Shown here: positions 54,914 to 64,000 of the stretch, piece after piece
How positions within the stretch are numbered: the first letter of the stretch is position 1
How the letters are laid out: every line of letters starts with the position of its first letter
Assembly (NCBI GenBank): GCA_021396245.1
Contig: WNYE01000092.1
Span: forward strand, 62,001-126,000
Source: Sporothrix humicola
Taxonomy: Eukaryota > Ascomycota > Sordariomycetes > Ophiostomatales > Ophiostomataceae
DNA length: 64,000 nt
Reading direction: 5' to 3'
Notes under the pieces: model-generated
Databases searched by the model: none
Told to the model about the DNA's origin: nothing
The model's input: only the letters and a program-made list of their open reading frames with translations
Position numbers and translations under genes: made by a program

Positions 54914-56896
54914 ATGAAGCCCATCGCCTTTTTGACGTTGGCGCTGCTGTACGCCAGCGGCGCCTCGGCTGCCCTCTGCAAGCCCTCGCCGCCGCGCTCG
55001 TCGTCGTCGGCGTCGGACACCGCGTCTGCTAGTGCTTCCGGCTCGTCCTCTGTCTCCGCCTCCAACTCTGCCTCTGCTTCCAACTCTGTGTCTGCTTCGC
55101 TCTCGTCCAAGATCTCGTCGTCGTTTGGCTCGTCCTCTGTCTTTAGCCCGTCGTCGTCTGTCGTCAGCATCTCCTCGTCGTCGGTCTCGGTCGGCAGCTC
55201 TGCCTCGGTGTCGTCTGCATCGTCTGCATCGTCTGTCTCCTCAGCCAGCTCCGCCTCTGTCAGCTCTGTGAGCTCCGGCAGCTCTGCATCCTCGGCCAGC
55301 AGCGCCAGCAGTGCCAGCAGTGCCTCTTCGGCTTCTGCTTCGTCTGGCTCGAGCGCCTCGTCGGCCAGCTCTGCTAGCTCGGCATCGGCATCGGCATCGG
55401 CATCGGCATCGGCCAGCGCCAGCTCCGGCTCGTCTTCGGCCTCCAGCGCCTCCAGTGCTTCGTCGGCCTCTTCCGCGTCGAGTGCCTCCGCCTCGTCGGG
55501 CTCGTCCTCTGCCTCTTCTGCAAGCAGTGCCAGCAGTGCCAGCAGCGCATCCTCTGCTTCCAGTGCCTCGAGTGCCTCCTCGGCTTCCAGCGCCTCTAGC
55601 GCATCTGCCTCCTCTGGTTCCTCGTCCGTCGCTTCGTCGTCTGCCAGCAGTGCAAGCTCTGCTTCGTCAGCTAGCAGCGCGTCTGCCTCCTCCGGCTCGT
55701 CGTCGGCTGCCTCCTCGTCGGCCAGCTCCGCGAGCAGCGCTAGCTCTGCCTCGAGCTCCGCTTCTTCCGCCAGCTCGGCCAGCTCGGCCAGCAGTGCTTC
55801 CTCTGCAAGCAGCGCCTCGTCCGTGAGCTCGGGCTCGTCGTCGGCATCTTCCTCTGCCAGCTCCGCCAGCTCTGCCAGCTCTGCGTCGTCTGCCTCTTCG
55901 GCTTCGGCCTCGAGCAGCTCCGCAGCCTCGTCGTCTGCAAGCAGCGCCTCGTCTGCATCCTCTGCCAGCTCCGCCTCCTCGGCATCGAGCTCCGCTGCTT
56001 CGTCGTCTGCCAGCTCCGCTTCTTCGGCTTCGTCGGCCAGCTCTGCGAGCTCCGCCAGCTCTGCCTCCTCTTCGGTCGCGTCATCGTCTGCTAGCTCTGC
56101 CTCGTCAGCTTCGTCCGCCTCATCAGCATCGTCAGCATCGTCGGCATCAAGCTCTGCTTCTTCGGCCAGCTCAGCCTCTTCGTCTGCTTCGTCGGCAAGC
56201 TCCGCCAGCTCTGCTTCATCGTCGGCTTCGAGCGCTTCTTCCTCTGCCAGCTCTGCTAGCTCGGCGTCCAGCGCATCATCCTCCTCCTCCTCTGCCTCGT
56301 CAGCTTCTTCGTCTGCGTCGAGTGCCTCCTCCTCGGCCTCATCGGCTTCGAGTGCTTCTAGCGCATCCTCCAGTGCCTCGTCTGCCTCGAGTGCTTCCAG
56401 CGCATCGAGTGCTTCGTCTTCTGCCTCTGCCTCCTCATCGGCATCGAGCGCTTCGTCTTCTGCTTCATCCTCTGCTTCGGCATCGTCGTCCGCCTCGAGC
56501 TCTGCGTCCGCCTCTTCTTCGGCATCCAGCGTCTCCTCGTCGGCCTCTTCGTCGGCCTCTGCCTCCAGCTCGGCTTCCAGCTCTGCCTCGTCAGTGTCGA
56601 GCTCGGCTTCTGCCTCTTCGTCGGCTTCGTCCGTCTCGTCGTCCGCCTCGAGCGCTTCATCGGCGTCCTCCGCCTCCAGCGTCTCCTCCTTCTCGTCTGC
56701 CTCGAGCGCCTCGTCCGTCTCGAGCGCCTCCAGCTCGTCGTAAGTGTACTCTGTTTTGTCAAGCGTGCTGCCGCTCCCTCTTGGAGACGGAGTTGTTAAT
56801 CAATAACTCATCTCCGAGTCGGCCTCCAGCACCAGCTCGGCCCCTCCTGAAGTAACCAACTAACACAAAGATAGGTCTGCCGTTCCTCCTCCCTAA
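54914..56896 (+). CDS. Secreted Ser/Ala-repeat protein, possibly cell-wall
   Basis: Start ATG at 54914 after a long C/T-rich leader. Residues 1-19 (MKPIAFLTLALLYASGASA) are a signal peptide, followed by ALCKPSPPRSSSS with the only Cys. Thereafter about 580 residues are almost only Ser and Ala (period-3 SSA/SAS units) with sparse Val, Gly and Phe. Read straight through, the frame stops at 56741-56743, giving 609 residues. But that TAA is part of a perfect GTAAGT donor (56740-56745), and CTAACACAAAGATAG (branch plus acceptor) ends at 56874. Splicing 56740-56874 joins TC to G and gives the end SSAVPPP with TAA at 56894-56896 (614 residues). No GPI signal in either form. Family knowledge: such chains are usually heavily O-mannosylated. 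Synonymous codons are well mixed (TCG/TCC/TCT/AGC), so the repeat is old or kept by protein-level selection. Confidence 0.85.
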
Positions 56897-57458
56897 ATCA
56901 AGGCCGGGTAGCGACGACTCTGGGAGCTTTCAAAAGAGGAGGCTGTACAAGTGTTCGGCCTCTCTTTTGGTCGGTCCTCTCTACGGTTAATAATGATATA
57001 TGCTATGCTACACGGAAATGGGAAACGGAATACGGAATATGGGATTACTTGTTTTCTTGTTTCTGGGATACTAGCCAAATCAATGATATTTTGATGGCGA
57101 ACGCAACTTTTTACATTCTACCACACTCTTTTGTGAACTCTTTTCCTTTTACTTTTTAATACTTTTTACACACTCAGAAATCAATATACGATTTTCAACG
57201 AGCCAACATTAATGTTCCAATTTGATGTGCTGAGCTAGAGAATATTTTGGTATTCTCATTTTCTACGTGCTTTAATTGTGTTTTTATTTTATTTTATTAT
57301 TCTTTGTTCTTGTTATTGAAAGACAAATTAGACTTGTATCAGAAATATAAAACATTTAAAACCTTTTATGATTTTAGTCATTTATTTGATAGTTTATACA
57401 TGTTCCAGTAAATCTCTCATGCAGTCGAGTCCACTTCCAGATTCAAGTCCAAATCAAC
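56897..57458. other. AT-rich convergent 3' intergenic region
   Basis: 560 bp between the convergent ends of the Ser/Ala gene and the transporter gene. Strongly AT-rich from about 57080, likely 3' untranslated regions and terminators of both. No gene. Confidence 0.45.
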
Positions 57459-59043
57459 TTACGCCTCCACGACAACACTCTCTTCCCGACTAACGACCAC
57501 CTTCTTCTCAACCTCCTGCTGGTTCTGCTGCCACTGGAGGAGGAATGCACCAATAGTACCCAACCCGCCAAAGAGGATCAGGATCTGGTAGCCGTACTTG
57601 TAATGGGGCGCGTCCTGGGCGGGGAAGAGGACGAGGGGAATGAAGATTTGGAGCGCATAGGTAAAGATGTTGCCCGTGGCCACGAGGAGCTGTCTGAGAT
57701 TCGAGTCATGGCCGTTGAGCTCGTTGCCCCAGCCGATGACGATGGGCTGGGCGGCGGAGCCGATGTAGGCCAAATAGTTGGCAAGCAGGATGGTCCAGTT
57801 GGGGACGTGCCAGATGGACAATAACAAATTGGAGAGGAAGACGATGAAGCTGACGACCAGCAAAGCGTACAGTCGGTGGCCCGTTCGGTCGACAATGATG
57901 CCAAAAAAGAAGGCGGCGACGATACTCAGGGCATTGCCGGCTGTCGGCAGCACATTGACCTTGACGACCGAGTAGCCGGCGTGCTGGAGCCACAAGTTAA
58001 AATAACTGGTGCCTTGGCCAGCCATGGCGACAAACGTGTAGGCCAGCAGAAACACCCACAAACGCCAGTCGGTGTAGACGCGGCGGATGGACTGCCAGGT
58101 GAGCCGCCGGGGCGCGCCTCGCCCAATCTTTTCGATCCGTTGGATACCGTACTCTTTGTCGTCCTTTTTCCAGTAAAAGGCGCGCGTCGTGTGTGGCAGG
58201 TCCGGGATCGCAAAAAAGCCCCAGATGGCAATCGGGATCGAGATGATGCCGTCCATGATGAAAAGCCAGCGCCAACCCGCGAGACCGTGCACGCCGTTCA
58301 TGCTCGTGTAGAGGCCGGCCTGGATATACCCGCTGAACATGCTCGCAATGGCGCTCGACTGCTCGAAAATGGCCATTCGTTTGGTCAACTCTTTGGGACC
58401 GTACCAGCCGCCGAGCAAAGCAGCATAGCCGGGGAAGGAGCAGGCCTCGAACAGACCAACAAAGAAGCGCAGCACATACAGCTGCTTGACGTCCTTGACG
58501 CCCGCCATGGCCATCACCAGAACGGACCATGCGATTTCGCACGCCGGGATCCAGGTTGACGGCCGGATGTACTCGAGCTGGATCATTTGGGAGGGGATTG
58601 TGCCGACAATAATGCCCAGACTGAAGTACGTCACGATCCAGTTGCGCTCGTTGCCGTACAGCGCCAAGTCCTCCTTCATGCCGCTGACATAGGCATTGCT
58701 GTAATTTTGCTGGTCCAGATACTTGATAAAGTAGCCGAAGCAGATGTAGGAGCTGCGCTGTTAGAAAGACGCTTTCTAATGGGTCGAGAGTGTGTACTTA
58801 CAACAGAAACAGGTCCAGCTTCTGGACGTAGCGGCGGTTGCGGGCGTCGCCCTCGACAGAGTCCCAGACGAGGCCGACCAAGAACCGCCACCAGGAGGAC
58901 TTGGGAGGAGGTGGGGGCGATTCAGAATTTGGGCTCTCAATCAACGCGCCGTCCGAGTCGACTTCGGTGACAGCATGGTTAACGGCTGATGATTTTGATG
59001 GCGAACTGTCGTCGACGACAGAGTTGCTCGATGAGGTGGCCAT
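57459..59043 (-). CDS. MFS transporter, DAL5/anion:cation symporter family
   Basis: Exons 59043-58802 and 58752-57459; donor GTAAGT, branch TTCTAAC, acceptor GCAG; 511 residues. The start MATSSSNSVV is chosen for its context (CGCC before ATG); the frame is open to 59139. A soluble N-terminal stretch of about 60 residues precedes the first helix. Typical family segments: LDQQNYSNAYVSGMKEDLAL, YLRFFVG-type loop (YVLRFFVGLFEACSFPGYAA), GWYGPKELTKRMAIFEQSSA, LAGWRWLFIMDGI. About 12 membrane segments are expected. Family knowledge: DAL5-type carriers move allantoate, pantothenate, cysteine, sulfonates and other organic anions with protons across the plasma membrane. It is divergent from a TauD-type dioxygenase, which points to a sulfonate or similar substrate. 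Substrate is inference. Confidence 0.88.
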
Positions 59044-60333
59044 GGCGACTGTGGTTTGGGCAAAGCTGAGCTCAGAGCAAACATAAGACCGCGGGATATC
59101 AAGTATACCGGCGTTCACATATACAAGTATTATATTCAAAGCGACACGAGCGTACGCTCCGAGATATCTAGATTCAATGCAACCAATTCGTCATACATCG
59201 GCACTCGAATATCCTGCGCACCAGTGTCGCCATCCACCCCTGTTTTCTCGTTATGTATGAAGGGAACGTCATTGTTGTACTGGTGTGGGTTTAAGTTGTC
59301 CATATACTGATTACCAAGACTTAGCTAGCCACTGGACATCAACTGTCATGTTCTCCACGGCCAATTTCCAAAAAGAGCAACAATGTCGGACCTTGGTTGC
59401 CGGCCATGGAATTTGCACGGCAATTGCCGTAGAACATGTGTTTTTTGAAGAGAGAAGGAGGAGGACTAACAACCAAGACAGGACGAAAAGTAGAAATGGG
59501 ATGTAAAAATGCCCCCCCACGAATGTGCAGTTTGGCAATTCGCCATATACCTGTCAACCGACGCGATGATCTACAAGAAGTGGAGAGACGAGAAAAGAAA
59601 AGGAAGTGAAGGACGTGGAAAGATAAGAAATGTTCTTGAATGTCACCTCCACAGGCAGCTTGCACGTTGTGACAGGGATGCTGATGTTCGTGGGAGATTC
59701 GTCTAATTCCTGCATTCTGACTGGTGGATCCCCACAGCACGCAAGGCTGGCATCAATTGCACGGAAGGGCTGCCGTCACTTTTCCCGCCGATCACGAGAT
59801 TGGCAGAACACCCACGACCACCCACGACAGAAAATAACTACAACGAGGGAGAGGAAAGAAAAAATAACCTGCAAAATAATCGACGATTCGATTGCCAAAA
59901 GAAGTAATTTTGAAAACCCTCCGACGACGTCCGACAAAATACATCCTGGACACCCTCACGACGCATGGCATGCATCTTTACGCGACTCTGGACGCGACAA
60001 TGCCTTGCGGTTTAGAAGTTCGTCAGATGGCGATCAGAACTCGTCATTTACATGAAAAGTGCGGGGAGGTATTATCTCAAAACACCGGATGAGGGTGCCG
60101 GTCGAGCACCGATCACCGGAATTACAATACGCACACTGCTCAAAACCGAGCATCCTGTTGCCCCGGCGCAAATGTAGATAAATGCGTTGCATCGAGCACA
60201 CTCGTGCGCACGGTCCTTAACGTCAATTCCTGGGGCTTAAATTGTTTATTTAGAGTCAACTTTGAGTGCACATAATTTTCAAATTCAACAGCGCAGACAA
60301 GCCCACAAAACACACAAGCACAACTCACCCACA
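59044..60333. promoter_or_regulatory. Shared divergent promoter of the transporter and the dioxygenase
   Basis: 1.3 kb between divergent start codons at 59043 and 60334. No coding-like frame. The last 100 bases are CA-rich (CACACAAGCACAACTCACCCACA) before ATG. Shared regulation is expected if the two genes form a pathway; no specific factor site can be assigned by eye. Confidence 0.5.
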
Positions 60334-61631
60334 ATGTCCGCCACGGAAACCATCACAGCACCGTCTATCACGGTCACAGAGACGAAGCCGGTGGCCGAGA
60401 AGCCACTTCAGGCCGCCGCCGAGACGTCGGTCGAGTACAAGGGCAACGAGGTGTGTTCAGCACTTGTCTCTATTCCGTAACAGCTCACCCTAACTTTGCA
60501 GTACAAATACTCGGCCTACCTGCCGCACTATACTCTGGTCAAGGAACCGCCCCTCGAAGAGTTTGTCCACCACGATGTCGGTTTGAGAGCGGACCCGGCC
60601 AAGAAGGCGCTGCTGGTCGACTCTGGCGCCACCGTTGCCGAGATCACGCCAGCCATTGGCACCGAGATCAAGGGCGTCCAGCTCAGCGCTTTGAGTGGCG
60701 CACAGCTTGACGAGCTGGCCCTGCTGGCGGCCGAGCGCGGCGTCGTTGTTTTCCGAGACCAAGACTTTGCCGACATTGGCCCAGACCGGCAGCTCGCGTA
60801 TGGCCAGCACTTTGGCCGGCTGCACGTCCACCAGATGGGCGGCCACATCAAGGACTTCCCGGCCCTGCTGCCCGTCTACCGCGACTTTGTCGCCGGCGCC
60901 GTCGACCACGAGATCAAGAACAACATTAGCAGCATCAAGTGGCACTCGGACATGAGCTACGAGGTCAACGGCGTGGGCACGACCACGTTCCTGGCGCTCG
61001 ACGTGCCGCCGTCGGGCGGCGACACGCTGTACCTGTCGACAACGGCCGCCTACAATGCGCTGTCGCCGTCTTTCCGCGAGTTTTTGCACGGCAAGGTCGC
61101 GCTGCACTCCGGCGTCTCCCAGGCGTCGGTCCATGAGCACCGCGACCGGTACATCCGCGAGCCGATCGAGACGCTGCACCCGATTGTGCGGACGCACCCG
61201 GTCACCGGCACCAAGTCGCTGTACGTGAACCGCCTGTACACGCGCCGCATCCAAGGCCTCAAGGAGGAGGAGAGCGCCACCATCTTGAATTTCCTGTACA
61301 ACCACATTGAGCACGGCCAAGACTGGCACCTGCGGGTCCACTGGTCGCCCGGCACCGTCGTCATCTACGACAACCGTAACACACAGCAGTATGTTTCCTT
61401 TTTGACTTACGCAATTCTATCTTTGTTGGACGTGTGTCCCACTAACATTGCAGCTCTGCTCTTCGCGACTTTGCCGTCCAGGAGGGCGTCACACGCCGCC
61501 ATATGCTGCGCATCACGCCCCAGGCAGAACGTCCTTACTTCAACGACGGCGAGAAGAAGGATGACAAGAACGCAGACAAGGCAAGAGGGCAGAATGGTCT
61601 GGAGATTGGCGGTGTTGTGACGCAGACATAA
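60334..61631 (+). CDS. TauD/TfdA-type Fe(II)/2-oxoglutarate dioxygenase (putative sulfonate dioxygenase)
   Basis: Exons 60334-60450, 60502-61388 and 61454-61631; introns GTGTGT...GCAG and GTATGT...GCAG; 393 residues. Start context CCACAATGTC. Iron ligands: KWHSDMSY (His187, Asp189); the distal His is His335 in DNRNTQHSALRDF, whose codon CA/C is split by the second intron. Arg residues in VTRRHMLRIT are the usual 2-oxoglutarate anchor. IGTEIKGVQLS and RGVVVFRDQDF match the fold's start. Family knowledge: fungal TauD-like enzymes (as yeast Jlp1) oxidise sulfonates such as taurine to aldehyde and sulfite, a sulfur source. Only splicing gives a complete active site. Divergent from a DAL5-type transporter. 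Exact substrate unknown. Confidence 0.9.
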
Positions 61632-61919
61632 TAGATGGCACGCAGTTCTATTATCAACTTATTTTTGCCATAGATAAGTCAACATAAGAGAGGCAAAGTT
61701 GCAATTGAGAGTATCACGTCAACCTAACTCATGACACCTAACATATTCTTGAGCAAATATCACAATCCTCATGTAATATCCATTGTTGAAAGATTCAAAC
61801 GCACATACAACACAGAACGTTGTGAAAAAGTAAGGGACAAAGATAAAAAGAACACGAGGGAAAAGAAGCAATATAAACAACGGAAGGAAAAGAGAAAGCC
61901 GAGGTATAAAACATCCAAC
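61632..61919. other. Short convergent 3' intergenic region
   Basis: 288 bp between the dioxygenase stop and the stop of the ankyrin gene; A-rich at 61830-61890. No gene. Confidence 0.5.
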
Positions 61920-64000
61920 TCAAGGGAATTTCTCCATGTGTGACCTCAGCAACTCGACAGCCGCTGTCTTTCTATGGCTCTCTGCGAATTCCAAAATCGT
62001 CTCTCCCTTATTGCTCCGGATGGCGGGGTCAGCGCCGTGGCCAAGAAAAAATTTAATAAGGTCTTCGCAGGAGCACATGGTTTTAGGATTCCAACCCGAG
62101 GCAAATCGAATAACTGCATAGAACAGCACTGTGCGCCCTTCAGCATCCTTTGCATTTAGGTTGGCTTTGTTCTCAAGTAGTATTTGCGTTGCGCGAAACC
62201 GGCGATTAGCTGCGGCGAACATTAAGGGTGTCCGGCCCCCTGTGTCCTGGGATTCAATATTGGCGCCTTTGTCGAGAAGTGTCATTATGAGAGACTCGTT
62301 CCCCCCGGCCGCTGCAAATGATAACGGTGTATGTTTTCCATAACATACCATGGACTCGATGTTTACGCCTTTATCAATCAGGATCCCCGCATAGTCTGCG
62401 AGTCCTTTACAGACGGCGCCATCAAATAGATTCCCACCAATCTCACCATGAGCGTCAAATTTTGCGCCACTCTTGACGAGCACTTCTGCAATCTGAGGTT
62501 GTAAGTAGTCTTCGGCCTTATCCAACACGGTTTTTCCCCTGTCATCCCGTGCTTCGATATGTGCGCCATTGTCGAGAAGTAGCTGAGCCAGGTCCGGCAG
62601 ATGTGCATGGTGCAAGGGGGTCCGATCCCAACTATCCCGGGCATTGATTTCGGCGCCATGTTCAACTAATAACCGCGCCATTGCCGTATCTCCACACCAA
62701 TCTACGGCGTGATGTAACGGCGTCGCCTTGTTATTACCACGAAGATTGACGTCGGCACCACTTCTGAGTAACAACTGAGCAACCTCGAAGGAGCCTGTAA
62801 AACGCGCAGTCGCTATATGTAACGCCGTATCTCTATCGGCATTTCGAGCATCTATTTCAGCGCCAGCGCCGAGTAGTAACCGAATCATTTCGACGCGCTT
62901 AGCTCGAGCAGCACAATGTAGTGGTGTATCGGATCCGGATCCGTACCGGCCGAGCCCGGTCGGGGCATTGACTTCAGCGCCAAATTTGAGTAGCACGTTG
63001 GCAACCTGGGTATGTCCATTTGTAGCAGCGTGGCCCAGTGGTGTACAGTCAGAGCTATCTCGGATACTGATTTCAGCACCGTTTGAGAGTAATAGCTCTA
63101 CGATGTCGCTGTGTCCTAGGCTAGAAGCAGTATGCAACGGACTGAATTCAACGTCGCGTACTGGATTCACGGCGGCACCATATTCGATCAGCAAGCGCAC
63201 CGTGGATGTATGCCCACCACTAACCGCCATATATAATGGCCAAGATTCGCCACCCTCGTTGATTCTGCTACCTCTCTGCAAAAAGAGTTTCGTTGTTGTA
63301 TACAGCCCCAAATCAGAAGCGAACAGAACCTCAGAGTATGGCCGGCTTGGATGGTGTCGCTGCGGTCCGAGTCCCCTCTTGGCTAAGACCATGTTACTCT
63401 TGGAGCTGATCTCGCACATCTTCATCAAGACGATTTGTATAGGTGCGTCCTCGGCGATATTTGCATCTCGCAAGTGGGCACTCCAGTATTCAATACTGTA
63501 CTCTAGGAGGCCAGGAGAAGCATCTGTGAAACCAGTCAAACGCTCGACATATTTCTCCAGAGGCAATGGCGCGGCATACATATACGGGGACTGAAAAAAC
63601 TCTTGCCACGATGGCCCTGTCGTTTCGTACTCGAAAAGATGCAAATAGTAAGCGCATATCTCAGCTAGAACGGTGTTTGACTGGGATTCAGTGATGGAAT
63701 GTTGCCAACGAGGACTCGTAGGGATACCACTCTCCGACTCTGCCAGAAGAAACTCTCGCGCCGTTTGATGTAAGAAATACACCTTGTCTTGGTATATCGA
63801 AATGAACAGTCCACACCAGGACCGCAGTGTAGTTCGAAAGTTGTCCTCGTCATCAATGTCGATGCCTGAAAACGAGCGTACGTTACCATTGACGCTCACG
63901 GCTATATTCATCTCCGTGACAGTGAATGGACGGCGTGCTGCCAGAACGATACTGAGCACCTTCTTAGCCTGTGTTTTGTTTAAAGATCGTTCGAGTATTT
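61920..64000 (-). CDS. NACHT-ankyrin (NLR/STAND-like) protein, C-terminal part (runs off right edge)
   Basis: The minus-strand frame is open to base 64000 with no start Met in context (ILERSLNKTQAKKVLSIVLA at the edge), so the gene begins outside the window; 693 residues are visible. The first ~170 residues match the helical region after a NACHT NTPase (LAARRPFTVTEMNIAVSV; FISIYQDKVYFLHQTAREFL). Then come about 14 ankyrin repeats (for example DCTPLGHAATNGHTQVANVL; GGRTPLMFAAANRRF), ending MEKFP with TGA at 61922-61920. Family knowledge: fungal NACHT-ankyrin proteins are NLR-like signalling switches; some act in heterokaryon incompatibility, most are of unknown function. Repeats are regular and intact. 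The NACHT core and any N-terminal effector domain lie right of the window. The fungal nature is also supported by the intact reading frame without introns. Confidence 0.9.
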   Translation of the reverse strand, partial: ILERSLNKTQAKKVLSIVLAARRPFTVTEMNIAVSVNGNVRSFSGIDIDDEDNFRTTLRSWCGLFISIYQDKVYFLHQTAREFLLAESESGIPTSPRWQHSITESQSNTVLAEICAYYLHLFEYETTGPSWQEFFQSPYMYAAPLPLEKYVERLTGFTDASPGLLEYSIEYWSAHLRDANIAEDAPIQIVLMKMCEISSKSNMVLAKRGLGPQRHHPSRPYSEVLFASDLGLYTTTKLFLQRGSRINEGGESWPLYMAVSGGHTSTVRLLIEYGAAVNPVRDVEFSPLHTASSLGHSDIVELLLSNGAEISIRDSSDCTPLGHAATNGHTQVANVLLKFGAEVNAPTGLGRYGSGSDTPLHCAARAKRVEMIRLLLGAGAEIDARNADRDTALHIATARFTGSFEVAQLLLRSGADVNLRGNNKATPLHHAVDWCGDTAMARLLVEHGAEINARDSWDRTPLHHAHLPDLAQLLLDNGAHIEARDDRGKTVLDKAEDYLQPQIAEVLVKSGAKFDAHGEIGGNLFDGAVCKGLADYAGILIDKGVNIESMVCYGKHTPLSFAAAGGNESLIMTLLDKGANIESQDTGGRTPLMFAAANRRFRATQILLENKANLNAKDAEGRTVLFYAVIRFASGWNPKTMCSCEDLIKFFLGHGADPAIRSNKGETILEFAESHRKTAAVELLRSHMEKFP

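Noticed and set aside
55311..55826. Arg/Pro/Ala-rich frames inside the Ser/Ala gene
   Set aside because: Frame-shifted readings of the same Ser/Ala codon repeat; no independent start or conserved feature.
1..64000. CRISPR arrays, bacterial operons or phage-type systems
   Set aside because: Introns, fungal gene families and spacing show a eukaryotic genome; no regularly spaced direct repeats of CRISPR type were seen.

Overview
The window is eukaryotic nuclear DNA from a filamentous ascomycete (Pezizomycotina, most likely Sordariomycetes). Short introns have GT(A/G)AGT or GTATGT donors and CTAAC-like branch points. The 5' leaders are pyrimidine-rich. Several families are typically fungal: a NACHT-ankyrin protein, a DAL5-type permease, a DUF3429 mitochondrial protein and secreted Ser/Ala and Lys/Gly repeat proteins. 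Species was not determined. No tRNA, rRNA or CRISPR was recognised by eye, and gene models were spliced by hand.

Layout. 1-7.0 kb is housekeeping: the N-terminal ~43% of VPS13 (minus strand, running off the left edge) is divergent from a DUF3429 mitochondrial membrane protein. 8.4-9.9 kb holds a small CxxC protein and an unrecognised protein. 9.9-35.7 kb is an accessory island: a broken unknown gene, a Tad-type LINE remnant, two copies of a 17-bp motif next to a hairpin, a small secreted cysteine protein, a broken ankyrin gene, an intact unknown 332-aa gene, a J-domain/zinc-ribbon gene with one frame break, an acyl-CoA thioesterase, and a 1525-aa secreted SGNH-hydrolase/FG-GAP protein flanked by two direct repeats. 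N- and C-terminal scraps of a Gfo/Idh/MocA-type oxidoreductase lie on the same strand in collinear order at 33.9 and 23.6 kb, on either side of that large gene.

35.7-64 kb has mainly intact genes with some very long intergenic spaces. In order: an F-box protein; a secreted Lys/Gly/Asp repeat protein with dibasic (Kex2-type) sites; a 76-aa protein; a Pro/Ser-rich protein divergent from the G-patch splicing factor TFIP11/Ntr1; an HSL-type alpha/beta hydrolase; 5.8 kb without a gene; a secreted protein made almost only of Ser and Ala; a DAL5-family transporter divergent from a TauD-type dioxygenase; and the C-terminal part of a NACHT-ankyrin (NLR-like) protein running off the right edge.

How genes may work together. 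The transporter and TauD dioxygenase share a 1.3-kb divergent promoter and plausibly form a sulfonate uptake/desulfonation pair. The two repeat-rich secreted proteins each sit behind a multi-kilobase non-coding upstream region, as seen for regulated cell-surface genes. The best candidates for undescribed biology are the dibasic-modular secreted protein (40.2-41.5 kb), the Ser/Ala protein whose stop codon is embedded in an intron donor (54.9-56.9 kb), and the SGNH/FG-GAP protein in its repeat-flanked setting.
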